Assembly: GCF_003002825.1 (NCBI RefSeq)
Contig: NZ_PVTE01000003.1
Location: 248,001 to 312,000, forward strand
Direction: 5' to 3'
DNA from: Spirosoma oryzae
GTDB taxonomy: Bacteria > Bacteroidota > Bacteroidia > Cytophagales > Spirosomataceae
Length of the DNA stretch: 64,000 nucleotides
Translations under genes and position numbers: made by a program
Notes under the pieces: generated by a model
Databases searched by the model: none
The model's input: the letters and a program-made list of their open reading frames with translations, nothing else
Told to the model about the DNA's origin: nothing
Shown here: piece after piece, positions 1 to 7,812 of the stretch
Layout of the letters: each line of letters begins with the position of its first letter
Numbering within the stretch: the first letter of the stretch is position 1

Positions 1-1122
1 AACAAGCAGCGCGGTTCGCTCGACCAGATTTTTCAGTTGGCGAATATTACCCGGCAATGGTAACGTTTTCAGCCAGTCGAGAGCCTCGTCGCTGACGCGC
101 AGATCGGGCCGGTTGTACAGTACTTTCAGGTTGTCGAGAAAAAACCGGACCAGCGTGGGAATATCGTTGGGCCGTTGGCGCAGGGCGGGTAATGGTACCG
201 TAATCAGGTTGATCCGGTAAAACAAATCTTCCCGAAACGTCCCCTGCGCGACCATCGCTTCCAGATTGCGGTTCGTCGCGCAGATCACCCGCACGTCGAC
301 CGTTTTGGGTTTGCTGCTACCCAGCGGCTCGAACGTCCGGTCCTGCAATACGCGTAGCAGCTTGACCTGCGAGGCCGGGGCCAGATCGCCGATTTCGTCC
401 AGAAAAATACTGCCCTTATTCGCCAGTTCGAAACGCCCGACGCGGTCGGCTTTGGCATCGGTGAAGGCTCCGCGTACGTGACCGAAGAGTTCGCTCTCGA
501 ACAGCGTTTCGGAGATGCCACCCAGATTGACCTTGACGAAGGGTTGCCGCTTTCGGCGGCTATTCTGGTGTACGGCCTCGGCAATCAGCTCTTTACCCGT
601 ACCACTTTCGCCCGTGATCAGCACCGGCGCATCAGTCGGGGCAATCCGGCCGACGGTCGTCAGCACGTCGAGCAGTTTCGGATCGTTGCCCACGATATTA
701 TCGAACTGAAACTGCTCATCGAGTTGCCGTCGGCTGACCGAGCGGGTGTCGGTTCCCGCCAGTTTGATGGCCGTTTCGGCGGCCTGTAGCAGGTAATCGT
801 TCTGCCAGGGCTTGGTGATGAAATCGCTGGCACCGGCTTTCATCCCGTCGACGGCCAGTTCGATCGTCCCCCAGCCCGTCAGCAAAATCACCGGCACGAC
901 GGGCAACCGCTCCCGGATACGTCGCAGCAACCGTAAGCCGTCATTGCCCGAGGTGTCGATCGAGAAATTCATGTCCAGCACAATCAGCGCGGGCGTTTCC
1001 AGATCCAGCACCTCATTCGTTTCGAAGGGGCCGTCGGCTACGCGCACGCGGTACCCCGCCTTCCTGAACAATAAGGAAAGCGAGGTTTGAATGGCGGTAT
1101 CGTCATCAATGATGAGAATCAT
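1..1122 (-). CDS. Sigma-54-dependent response regulator (NtrC/AtoC family), 3' part outside the window
   Basis: Reads from an ATG at 1122 to the window edge (374 codons, no stop), so the C-terminal DNA-binding helix-turn-helix is not seen. A receiver domain occupies about residues 1-115, with an acidic pocket (IIDDD) and phospho-acceptor Asp50 (IVLDM). The AAA+ domain follows: Walker A GESGTGKE near residue 170, the sigma-54 contact loop as GAFTDA near 217, Walker B (IFLDEIGDL) near 237, and a [13 protein letters not shown] segment typical of the lid region. Such proteins drive open-complex formation by sigma-54 RNA polymerase after phosphorylation by a partner kinase. The gene follows the efflux permease gene on the same strand, about 140 bases downstream. 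A near-consensus -24/-12 promoter precedes that operon, so autoregulated control of the operon is a reasonable inference. The kinase is probably beyond the window. Confidence 0.93.
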   Translation of the reverse strand, partial: MILIIDDDTAIQTSLSLLFRKAGYRVRVADGPFETNEVLDLETPALIVLDMNFSIDTSGNDGLRLLRRIRERLPVVPVILLTGWGTIELAVDGMKAGASDFITKPWQNDYLLQAAETAIKLAGTDTRSVSRRQLDEQFQFDNIVGNDPKLLDVLTTVGRIAPTDAPVLITGESGTGKELIAEAVHQNSRRKRQPFVKVNLGGISETLFESELFGHVRGAFTDAKADRVGRFELANKGSIFLDEIGDLAPASQVKLLRVLQDRTFEPLGSSKPKTVDVRVICATNRNLEAMVAQGTFREDLFYRINLITVPLPALRQRPNDIPTLVRFFLDNLKVLYNRPDLRVSDEALDWLKTLPLPGNIRQLKNLVERTALLV

Positions 1123-1148
1123 ACTGAGTTGGTCAAATTGATTCCCTA

Positions 1149-1218
1149 TTACCCCCCGCCCCCTGAAGGGGGAGAAATTTGTGAGTGGATTTCTCCCCCT
1201 TCAGGGGGCGGGGGGTAA
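1149..1218. repeat. Perfect palindromic repeat, C-rich/G-rich arms (family R1)
   Basis: Two perfect 30-base arms (1149-1178 and 1189-1218) surround a 10-base spacer. The left arm begins TTACCCCCCGCCCCCTGAAG. It lies between the second permease gene and the response-regulator gene. Related elements occur at 3857-3933, 8809-9059 (outer arms) and 20232-20425. It can form a very stable hairpin and may act as a processing site or partial terminator inside the operon; no long T-run follows on either strand. Confidence 0.85.
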
Positions 1219-1262
1219 ACTGGCGATTGTCAAAGTCAATTAAACTTCTAATTTTCAGTCGA

Positions 1263-2405
1263 TTACTCTTCATGCAACGCCGTAGCGGGCTGAATCAGCG
1301 CAGCCTGCCGACTGGGGAACAGGGCGCAGAGCGTCACGATCAGGTAGATAATCAGGACAGCAATGCCCATCGCCGTCAGATACACACCCGCCTGTAGGTC
1401 GAACACATTCAGCAACGGAAACTGCACCGCCAGCAGCAGCCCGATTAGCATGGCAAAGGTAGCCAATACCCAGGTTTCACCCACAAACTGGGTCGACACC
1501 CCGCTGCCGGTAGCCCCGATAGCCCGACGCAAGCCGATCTCACTCCGACGCCGGGTGATGCTCAGGTTGAGCACCCCGAATAGCCCCAGCGCGACGTTGA
1601 TGAGCAGAAAGCCGCAGACGATCGACGCGATGATGATCGGCACCAGCACCAGGTTGTGCTGGTTCTTGCGCGAGTCGGTCAGGTAATCGACTTCGACACC
1701 CCAACCCGGTAGCTGCGACGCGATAGCTTTAACCATCGTTGACTCAAAGGCGGCATCGGTTCCGGGCTTGACCCGAACCAGTATCGTGTTATTGGCTTTG
1801 GCTAATTCAAACAGCGCAGGCTGGTTAGCCATGAACTCGCCCTTCGCTTTGAAATTGTCGATCACCCCAACGACTTTGTACTGATCGCTGATAATCTTGC
1901 CCAGTGGATTTTCGGTCGCGAACAGTTCTTTTCTCGCCTGTTCATTGATAACGACGGGCCTGTATTTACCCACGCTATCGGCACTGCGGTACCAGTGGCC
2001 CGTAGGCACGGCGATACCCAGCGTGTTTGCAAAGTTGTCGTCCGTTGCGTAATAGTCAGCCTGTACGTCATGCTTTTTATACGTAATAGTGCTACCGTTC
2101 TGATAAGCCGAAAAGGGGAAATTATCGCCCATACTCGACGCTGATTCGACCGCCGGATATGTTCTGACGCGTTGGATAATACGCTGTAATTTACCGCCTA
2201 CGTCCGTCGTATCCTGATTGTTGTGCAGTTGAACGGCCCATACGTTGGCATAGGTAAAACCCAGCGGCTCCCGGTACTTACTGACGTTAACCACAATCAG
2301 GGTAGCCAGCCCAAAGAGCACCATGAACGACGCCCAGATCTCGACGATCAGCAGCGTGTGCGCCCGCTTTTTATTCCAGATAAGTTTAAACAGATGACGG
2401 AGCAT
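1263..2405 (-). CDS. MacB/FtsX-type ABC transporter permease (second of two)
   Basis: A 380-residue protein starting MLRHLFKLIW. The open frame extends 35 codons further upstream, but that part is read through a GAAAGAG-type simple repeat, so the ATG at 2405 is preferred. One membrane helix lies near the N-terminus (about residues 20-42). A periplasmic MacB_PCD-like domain follows (about 45-240), then three C-terminal helices of the FtsX domain with the hallmark RRSEIGLRRAIGA. Family members couple cytoplasmic ATP hydrolysis to work in the periplasm, handing substrates to an adaptor and a TolC channel. It lies downstream of the first permease at 2530-3777 and is co-directional with the adaptor, channel and ATPase genes. 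Substrate unknown. Confidence 0.9.
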   Translation of the reverse strand: MLRHLFKLIWNKKRAHTLLIVEIWASFMVLFGLATLIVVNVSKYREPLGFTYANVWAVQLHNNQDTTDVGGKLQRIIQRVRTYPAVESASSMGDNFPFSAYQNGSTITYKKHDVQADYYATDDNFANTLGIAVPTGHWYRSADSVGKYRPVVINEQARKELFATENPLGKIISDQYKVVGVIDNFKAKGEFMANQPALFELAKANNTILVRVKPGTDAAFESTMVKAIASQLPGWGVEVDYLTDSRKNQHNLVLVPIIIASIVCGFLLINVALGLFGVLNLSITRRRSEIGLRRAIGATGSGVSTQFVGETWVLATFAMLIGLLLAVQFPLLNVFDLQAGVYLTAMGIAVLIIYLIVTLCALFPSRQAALIQPATALHEE

Positions 2406-2411
2406 AAGATA

Positions 2412-2533
2412 AAAGAGTGAAAGAGTGAAAGAGTGAGAGAGCGAAAGAGCGAAAGTTACTGGCCGATACGGAGCAGGATGAACGAGTGGACAACTGATAC
2501 GCTCTTTCATTCTTTCGCTCTTTCGCTCTTTAT
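2412..2533. repeat. GAAAGAG/CTCTTTC simple repeats, inverted pair (family R2)
   Basis: A run of imperfect 8-base units (GAGTGAAA, GAGCGAAA) at 2412-2455 faces an inverted run (CTCTTTCATT, CTCTTTCGCT) at 2499-2533. Similar tracts are found at 3781-3816 and 3987-4019, always at the junctions of the permease and ATPase genes. Because the tract stays open in the minus frame it extends the apparent N-terminus of the downstream permease frame. Confidence 0.75.
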
Positions 2534-3777
2534 TGTTTTAGTGCGTCGGCGATAGAGAGTTTCGACATGCGCAGGGCCGGTACGACGCCCGACAGAAAGC
2601 CGAACAGCAGGCAAACCAGCAGGCTGATGATGAAGACGCTCAGGTTAATGGTTAGGTCGGCGTAGGCAATCCAGCCACTCTGATTGATGAAGTGAATGAC
2701 AACCCCGGTCAGCACCAGCGCAATGACGCCACCGATAAACGTGATAAAAATGTTCTCGATGATGAATTGCCAGACCAGCGTTTTGACGGACGCCCCAAAG
2801 GCTTTTCGAATGCCGATCTCGGACGCCCGCTCCATAATCCGGCTGACGTTTACGTTTACCAGATTGATGGCGGGCAGACCCAGCAGCATAAACAGCACAA
2901 ACGCAAGGACGCCGAAGAGAATCGTGCGTAGACCAGTATCTCTTGCCAGTACGGGCCGGAGAAAATTGTTGGTGTAAGTCTCCGCGTTCAATTCCAATGT
3001 GGTGTATTTGGCACCATAGTACATGATCGGCTTTGGAATCCGAGCCATTCGCTGCTGGAATTCAGCCTGAACAGCGGGAATATCGGCCCGCTTTTTAGCC
3101 AGGATAATGCTGATGTAGTTACCCCGAATGCCGCTCTCCTGGTAGTTACTTTTGGGCGTGGTGTACGGAAAATACACGTCGGCATAAGAGAAAGGCCGGG
3201 TAAACGGGCTGCCTTTGACAACGCCAATGACGCGGTAGCGTATGTTTTCAATCTCAATCGGTTTCCCAACGACCGATTCATTCCCCCGACCGAAGTACTG
3301 ATTCCGCAGGTCATCGTTAATCACTACCACATAGTCACCATTGGCGATGTTCTGCTCCGTATAGGGTTTCCCGTCGATGAACGTAAAGTCCATCACCCGC
3401 CAGAAATCAGCGTCGGTGAACTTTGTATTCAGCTTGATCTTTTGCGACCCGACATACGCATTCGAACTATTGACGAAGGTGCAGATCGTCGCCCGTTCGG
3501 GCGTCTTAAGGCTTTTGACGTTATCGGTCAGAAACCGGAAACTCATAGGCCCCGAGCTTTGCCCCTGCTGCGCCGAATCCCGCAGCGCCATCTGCATGAT
3601 GTACAGCGACCGGTCGCGTTTCGTTTCGGGGTAATGCGGCCCGAGCAGGTGGTCGAGAAATGAGGTCAGCACCATCAGGACGGTTAGCGTCAGGCTGATA
3701 CCGAAGAGTGTAATGAAGGTATACACCGGGTGCCGCATCAGCACCTTCCAGGCAATTTTGATGTAGTTGGTTATCAT
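2530..3777 (-). CDS. MacB/FtsX-type ABC transporter permease (first of two)
   Basis: A 415-residue protein starting MITNYIKIAWKVL at the ATG at 3777. The 22 upstream open codons derive from a GAATGAGTGA-like repeat and are excluded. There is one N-terminal membrane helix (about 20-42), a large periplasmic domain (about 45-285) and three C-terminal helices. The FtsX signature ERASEIGIRKAFGAS sits just after the second helix. It is paralogous in layout to the following permease, so the two probably form a heterodimer driven by the ATPase at 3995-4696. The 217-base gap from the ATPase gene is filled by repeat elements rather than a promoter I can recognise. Confidence 0.92.
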   Translation of the reverse strand: MITNYIKIAWKVLMRHPVYTFITLFGISLTLTVLMVLTSFLDHLLGPHYPETKRDRSLYIMQMALRDSAQQGQSSGPMSFRFLTDNVKSLKTPERATICTFVNSSNAYVGSQKIKLNTKFTDADFWRVMDFTFIDGKPYTEQNIANGDYVVVINDDLRNQYFGRGNESVVGKPIEIENIRYRVIGVVKGSPFTRPFSYADVYFPYTTPKSNYQESGIRGNYISIILAKKRADIPAVQAEFQQRMARIPKPIMYYGAKYTTLELNAETYTNNFLRPVLARDTGLRTILFGVLAFVLFMLLGLPAINLVNVNVSRIMERASEIGIRKAFGASVKTLVWQFIIENIFITFIGGVIALVLTGVVIHFINQSGWIAYADLTINLSVFIISLLVCLLFGFLSGVVPALRMSKLSIADALKQ

Positions 3778-3780
3778 AAG

Positions 3781-3816
3781 ATTGAATGAGTGAGTGATAG
3801 AATGATTGAATGAATG
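3781..3816. repeat. GAATGAGTGA-type simple repeat (family R2)
   Basis: Imperfect tandem units related to GAATGA/GAGTGA directly precede the start codon of the first permease. They resemble the tracts at 2412-2533 and 3987-4019. Confidence 0.6.
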
Positions 3817-3856
3817 CTTGCGCGCGGCTTTTCTTCTGATCACTGGCTGCCCGTCT

Positions 3857-3933
3857 GTTTACCCCTAAATCCCCTAAAGGGGACTTAATCCGCCAGTGAG
3901 CAAAGTCCCCTTCAGGGGATTTAGGGGTGAAAC
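3857..3933. repeat. Near-perfect palindromic repeat, CCCCTAAATCCCC type (family R1)
   Basis: The 29-base left arm (3857-3885) and 30-base right arm (3904-3933) match at all but about two positions around an 18-base spacer. The core is CCCCTAAATCCCCTAAAGG and its complement. It lies inside the efflux operon between ATPase and permease genes, so it would be part of the transcript and could form an internal stem-loop that changes relative expression. Confidence 0.85.
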
Positions 3934-3986
3934 GAGCATGAAAAAGAGCACTAGATTCCTATAGCACATCCCCCGCGCCAGCCGTT

Positions 3987-4019
3987 TCGCTCTTTCATTC
4001 TTTCGCTCTTTCGCTCTTT
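3987..4019. repeat. CTCTTTC simple repeat at the 3' end of the ATPase gene (family R2)
   Basis: Units of CTCTTTCATT/CTCTTTCGCT overlap the last codons of the ATPase gene. The repeat supplies the terminal residues SERAKE and the stop codon at 3995-3997. Confidence 0.7.
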
Positions 4020-4696
4020 AGTACTGCGTCCCCGACCATCGAGCCGTCGAATAGCCGCACGAGCCGGTGCGTTTTTTTGGCCATCGCTTCGTCGTGCGTC
4101 ACCATCACGATCGTACTGCCGTCGGTGTTGAGCTGCTGGAGGATGCTCATGATCTCGTTGCCCATCACGCTGTCGAGGTTACCCGTCGGTTCATCGGCCA
4201 GTACGATGGCGGGGTTGCCGACGATGGCGCGGGCAATGGCGACGCGCTGTTTCTGGCCACCCGACAACTGCCCCGGGAAATGGGTCATGCGGTTGCTCAG
4301 GCCTACTTTTTCGAGGGCTTCTTTGGCCAGCGCCCGGCGCGACGCCCCCGCCGGATCACCTTTCCGATACAGCAGCGGAATTTCTACGTTATCGAGTACC
4401 GACAGATCGTTGATCAGGTGAAAACTCTGGAAGATGAAGCCGATCTGCTGATTCCGCAGTTGCGCCAGCTCTTTGTCGCGGTACTGCGTAACGAGTTGAC
4501 CCGCAATCTCGACGGTACCTTTACTGGGTGTATCGAGCAGCCCCATCAGGTTCATCAGCGTCGACTTACCGCAGCCGCTGGGTCCCATAATCGACAGAAA
4601 TTCACCGGCGGCAACGTGCAGGTTGATGGTGTTCAGGGCCAGCGTTTCGATGCTGCTGGTGCGGTACACTTTTTCGATGTTAGTCAGTTTGATCAT
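3995..4696 (-). CDS. MacB/LolD-type ABC transporter ATP-binding protein
   Basis: A 233-residue nucleotide-binding subunit. Visible motifs are Walker A GPSGCGKST (about residues 39-47), the signature LSGGQKQR (about 144), Walker B IVLADEPTGNLD with catalytic Glu (about 164), and the switch His in MVTHDE (about 200). Sequence and length match the MacB/LolD/FtsE group that works with FtsX-fold permeases. Its ATG (4694-4696) overlaps the TGA of the upstream TolC-like gene in an ATGA arrangement, showing translational coupling. The last few residues (SERAKE) are encoded by a GAAAGAGC repeat; homologues probably end earlier. The two following genes encode its likely permease partners. Confidence 0.95.
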   Translation of the reverse strand: MIKLTNIEKVYRTSSIETLALNTINLHVAAGEFLSIMGPSGCGKSTLMNLMGLLDTPSKGTVEIAGQLVTQYRDKELAQLRNQQIGFIFQSFHLINDLSVLDNVEIPLLYRKGDPAGASRRALAKEALEKVGLSNRMTHFPGQLSGGQKQRVAIARAIVGNPAIVLADEPTGNLDSVMGNEIMSILQQLNTDGSTIVMVTHDEAMAKKTHRLVRLFDGSMVGDAVLKSERAKE

Positions 4697-6147
4697 CGGG
4701 ATTGTGTCAGTTTCTGGTTGGTTTCAAAATCGTATAAGGTCAATAGCCGGATGGTATAGTGGGCCTGCCAGTAGTCGCGCAGGGCCAGAATCGCGTCGCG
4801 CCGGGCACGGTCTTTATCCTGGGTAGCAATTCCCAGGTCGGTGACGCTCAGGTCGCTGAGTTTAAAGCGGTCCTGCGCAATCTGGTAGCGGTTCTGCGCA
4901 ATCTGATCGGCTTCGGCGGTGAGCGTTACCTGCTGTCGCAGCATGTCGAGCAAGGTCACCTGCGTGTAAATCTGCTGTTCCATGATCCGCTTGTTCTGCT
5001 CGACGGTCTGCACCGTCAGTTGCTGGGTTGCCAGTGCCGTTTCGGTGCGCGCTTTGGCCCGCCCCCAAGTCATGATCGGCAGGACAAACTGAATCTCGAC
5101 AAACTGACGGTCCTGCGGCTGCACGTACAGATCTGTCGGGCGACTCCCCCGGTTCGACAGGCCGAAGCTGGCGTTCAGCGTGGCATTCAGGCCATTTTCT
5201 TTCCGGGCCTTTTCCAGGTCGCGGTCGGCTTCGAGCTGCTGCCGCCGAAAGGTGATCGCCGACGAGCGGTTGGCAAACGCCTGTTCCAGCGCCAGCTTTA
5301 TGTCGACGGTGAACGGGTTCAGCCGATTGGGAATGGCCAGCGCCAGTGGCCGGTCGTCGCGGGAACCGACGTACGAGCGGAGTTTGAGCGCGGCTACTTC
5401 CGCCGTTTGCCGGGCCGACGCGAGGTCTTTCTGCGCGTTCAATACACTGAGTTGCAGTTGAAGCAGGTCGTTGCGGGAGATCCGGCCCAGCGTCAGTTTG
5501 TGCTGGGCTATTTTGTAGAGCGTGTCGTTGTTGGCGCGGTTGGTTTCGGCAATCTGGAGATTTACCTGCGCCACCAGCAGGTCGAAGTAGAAGCCCGTTG
5601 CATCGAGGGCGACCTGCTCCATGGCTTCGATGTACTGCTGATTGCTTTCGGCGTAACGCAGCGGCTCGGTCAGGCGGTCCCACTTCATCTGGTTGAACCG
5701 AAACAGCGGCTGACTCAGGCCGATTTCGAACGGTACGCCGTTGTAGAGCGTGTTTTTCGCCAGAAAATTGTCGAACCGCTGTATCTGCTGCTGCACGTAA
5801 ATCGACCCGCCCGTCAGGGGAATGTTCTGACTTAGCGACAGGCTTAGAATCGAGTTGTTGTTCGATACGGGCTGAAAGACGATGGTACCGTCGGGCTGGA
5901 TCACCTGCACGAACGAGCGGGTAAAGCTGGGCAGCGAGCCGCTCAGGCTCAGTTGGGGCCGGAAGCCCGCCATGAATGTTCGGAAGGTCCAGTAATTGGT
6001 TTTCTGAAGCGTAGCCGCCTGCTTTCCCGCCAGCGACTGCTCACGGGCCAGCGATACGATGTCGTCGAGCGTCAGCGACACGGGCTGGGCCAGCGTAGCC
6101 TGCGCGGTCAGCAGCAGGACCAGTAGCAAGGTAAAACGATGGCTCAT
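4693..6147 (-). CDS. TolC-family outer-membrane efflux channel
   Basis: A 484-residue protein with a clear signal peptide (about residues 1-20, ending TLAQ). The rest is long amphipathic helical segments typical of the outer membrane efflux protein fold, with repeated Gln/Leu/Ala-rich helices around 160-260 and 380-470. TolC-type trimers span the outer membrane and periplasm and dock onto adaptor proteins. The start overlaps the adaptor stop by 4 bases and the stop overlaps the ATPase start by 4 bases, so adaptor, channel and ATPase form a tightly coupled operon. Substrate cannot be told from sequence. Confidence 0.93.
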   Translation of the reverse strand: MSHRFTLLLVLLLTAQATLAQPVSLTLDDIVSLAREQSLAGKQAATLQKTNYWTFRTFMAGFRPQLSLSGSLPSFTRSFVQVIQPDGTIVFQPVSNNNSILSLSLSQNIPLTGGSIYVQQQIQRFDNFLAKNTLYNGVPFEIGLSQPLFRFNQMKWDRLTEPLRYAESNQQYIEAMEQVALDATGFYFDLLVAQVNLQIAETNRANNDTLYKIAQHKLTLGRISRNDLLQLQLSVLNAQKDLASARQTAEVAALKLRSYVGSRDDRPLALAIPNRLNPFTVDIKLALEQAFANRSSAITFRRQQLEADRDLEKARKENGLNATLNASFGLSNRGSRPTDLYVQPQDRQFVEIQFVLPIMTWGRAKARTETALATQQLTVQTVEQNKRIMEQQIYTQVTLLDMLRQQVTLTAEADQIAQNRYQIAQDRFKLSDLSVTDLGIATQDKDRARRDAILALRDYWQAHYTIRLLTLYDFETNQKLTQSR

Positions 6148-7400
6148 GGGTTCGGGTCGATGGTTAGTTCCTGCACGTGTTCAAACTCGCTGAGGTCGGT
6201 CAGGATGACGCGCTCACCCGGCTGCACCCCGCTTTTCAGTTCGACCCAGTCGATGTTCGACAGCCCGACGTCGACGTCTCGCCGAATAGCTTTGGTCGGG
6301 CTGGTCAGCACCCAGACGAACTGCTGCCGCTTTCCCTTAAACGTCGGTCCGTTGGGCACCCGTACTGTCCTGGCCCGGCGGTTGGTCACGACAAACACGT
6401 CGACTTTCTGGTTGGGTCGCAGCGAGGCATGTCGGTTGTTTTCGAGGTCGATGCTGAACTGCACCGTACCGTTCTGTACGGCTGGTTTGACCTGCGTAAT
6501 CTGTCCCCGCAGGTCCGTTTCGTTGACCCGCACAATGACCGTCTGCCCCGTTTTAAGCTGGTCGGCATACACGTCGGCGCAGGAACCATCGACCCGGAAG
6601 CTACCCAGATCGGCCAGTTTCGCCAGCATATCGCCTTCGTTGACGGCCGAACCGATGCGTTCGTTGACCCAGGTCAGCACCCCCGCCCGGTCGGTCAGGA
6701 TGTCGGCCTGCCGGAGTTTGTGCGCCATCACCCGCAGATTGGTAGCCTCGACCTGCGCCTGTAGCTGCGACTCGCGCAGGCTGGCCCGCATCGATTGTCG
6801 GTTGTACGTCAGGCTGTTTTCGAGTTGTTTCTTTTCCAGCCGGGCGATGTTCAGTGCGTTTTCAGCCTGTACGACGTCTTCGGGCGTTTGTCCGCCGACC
6901 TGCACCAGCCGACGGGCGTGGTCGAGGTCAGCCTGTAGCTTGTTGATGTTGAGCGACTTGATCTGATCGTTGATATCCGCATCGGCCAGGTCTTTATCCA
7001 GTTTGAGCCGGAGCTGATCCATGCCGTTATGCCGGAGGGCGAGCTGATCGTTGATCTTGTCGTATTCGATCTGGGTGAGCGACTTGTCGAGTTCGAGAAT
7101 CGGCTGCCCCGCCCGGACGCGGGTGCCGGGGGTCAGCAGCACCCGTTTGATACTGGCCTGAATCGGGCTGGTGATGATCTGTTCGTAGGCAGGCATCACT
7201 TCTCCCGTCGCCGACAGCGTATTCTCGACCGGCCCGATTTCCGCTACCGCCGAGCGAATTTTACCGGCGTCGACCGACGTATTTAGTAACTGCCGGAAGC
7301 CGATGCCGACGGCCAGCAGCACGGCCAGGACGACCACGATCAGCCCCGTTTTCTTTCGGCGGGATTGACTTACGTATTCAGGGGCTAGTTCACGATCCAT
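6144..7400 (-). CDS. HlyD/MacA-like periplasmic adaptor (membrane fusion protein)
   Basis: A 418-residue protein with an N-terminal anchor helix (about residues 17-36, GLIVVVLAVLLAVGIGF) and a first half-lipoyl segment (about 65-110, VRAGQPILELD). A long coiled-coil hairpin follows (about 110-225), then a second lipoyl half and a beta-barrel domain (about 230-400). This is the standard adaptor that bridges an inner-membrane transporter to TolC. It is the first gene of the operon (adaptor, channel, ATPase, two permeases, then the sigma-54 regulator). The start at 7400 lies about 26 bases from the -12 end of a strong sigma-54 promoter match, consistent with a short leader. Confidence 0.92.
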   Translation of the reverse strand: MDRELAPEYVSQSRRKKTGLIVVVLAVLLAVGIGFRQLLNTSVDAGKIRSAVAEIGPVENTLSATGEVMPAYEQIITSPIQASIKRVLLTPGTRVRAGQPILELDKSLTQIEYDKINDQLALRHNGMDQLRLKLDKDLADADINDQIKSLNINKLQADLDHARRLVQVGGQTPEDVVQAENALNIARLEKKQLENSLTYNRQSMRASLRESQLQAQVEATNLRVMAHKLRQADILTDRAGVLTWVNERIGSAVNEGDMLAKLADLGSFRVDGSCADVYADQLKTGQTVIVRVNETDLRGQITQVKPAVQNGTVQFSIDLENNRHASLRPNQKVDVFVVTNRRARTVRVPNGPTFKGKRQQFVWVLTSPTKAIRRDVDVGLSNIDWVELKSGVQPGERVILTDLSEFEHVQELTIDPNP

Positions 7401-7425
7401 CTTTGTGCGTTTTCCCTATTACTAC

Positions 7426-7441
7426 GCCAAAGACGGTGCCA
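7426..7441 (-). promoter_or_regulatory. Sigma-54 (-24/-12) promoter of the efflux operon
   Basis: Read on the minus strand, the site is TGGCACCGTCTTTGGC. Compared with the known consensus TGGCACG-N4-TTGC, both the GG of the -24 box and the TTG of the -12 box are present at the right spacing, with one base changed before the final C. The implied start of transcription lies about 15 bases before the adaptor ATG. A sigma-54-dependent activator gene ends the same operon, which fits. Confidence 0.75.
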
Positions 7442-7447
7442 GCCAAT

Positions 7448-7520
7448 AACTGATTATTTATCAATCAGTTAACTAAAAGACAACTAGTTCAACCTGTGCG
7501 AAATCGCACAAACTGTGCGC
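7448..7520. promoter_or_regulatory. Two inverted repeats upstream of the sigma-54 promoter (probable activator sites)
   Basis: Repeat 1 is AACTGATT-N7-AATCAGTT (7448-7470), adjacent to the -24 box. Repeat 2 is TGTGCGA-AA-TCGCACA (7495-7510), about 55-70 bases upstream of the -24 box, with a further TGTGCGC half-site at 7514-7520. Upstream placement of a short dyad is what NtrC-type activators use as enhancer sites. Assignment of repeat 2 to the 1-1122 regulator is inference. Confidence 0.6.
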
Positions 7521-7572
7521 TGTTATACTACGAATCGTTGCGATTTTCTGTCATTCCTAGTCTATGAGGGAT

Positions 7573-7726
7573 GGTCTGGGACGCCAGCCCGGCCTTCGTG
7601 GTCCGACCTAGATTTGACGGTGGTGTCAGGTCCCTGACCTGACACATTCCCGGGCGAAGCGGCTTGCTGACGCGGGCGTGTCAGGTCGGGCCGGGCTGGC
7701 GTTCCAGACCTGACACCACTGAAATT
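7573..7726. repeat. Composite inverted repeat with TGTCAGGT boxes (family R4)
   Basis: Outer arms 7573-7594 and 7689-7710 match at 21 of 22 bases (GGTCTGG..CAGCCCGGCC). Inside lies GTGTCAGGT-N5-ACCTGACAC (7623-7645), and a further CCTGACACCAC ends near 7722. The interior 7640-7690 is closely similar, in inverted orientation, to the element at 38204-38286, so this is a dispersed repeat rather than a local accident. It is in the gap between the efflux operon promoter and apbE. Confidence 0.8.
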
Positions 7727-7760
7727 CGGATCAGCCATCTACCTGCCAATGCGAACGGTA

Positions 7761-7794
7761 AATCCTGTTCATCCTGTAATCCTGTCTAAAAAAA
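7761..7794. repeat. AATCCTGT repeat (family R6)
   Basis: Three spaced CCTGT units (AATCCTGTTCATCCTGTAAT...) run into an A-tract shortly before the apbE start. The same sequence, as an inverted pair, is seen at 58451-58586. Confidence 0.7.
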
Positions 7795-7812
7795 TACGCC
7801 GATGTTTGCGGG

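Noticed and set aside
2406-2510. N-terminal 35-residue extension of the second permease
   Set aside because: Encoded by GAAAGAG repeats and lacks similarity to the family N-terminus; the internal ATG at 2405 fits an FtsX-type start.
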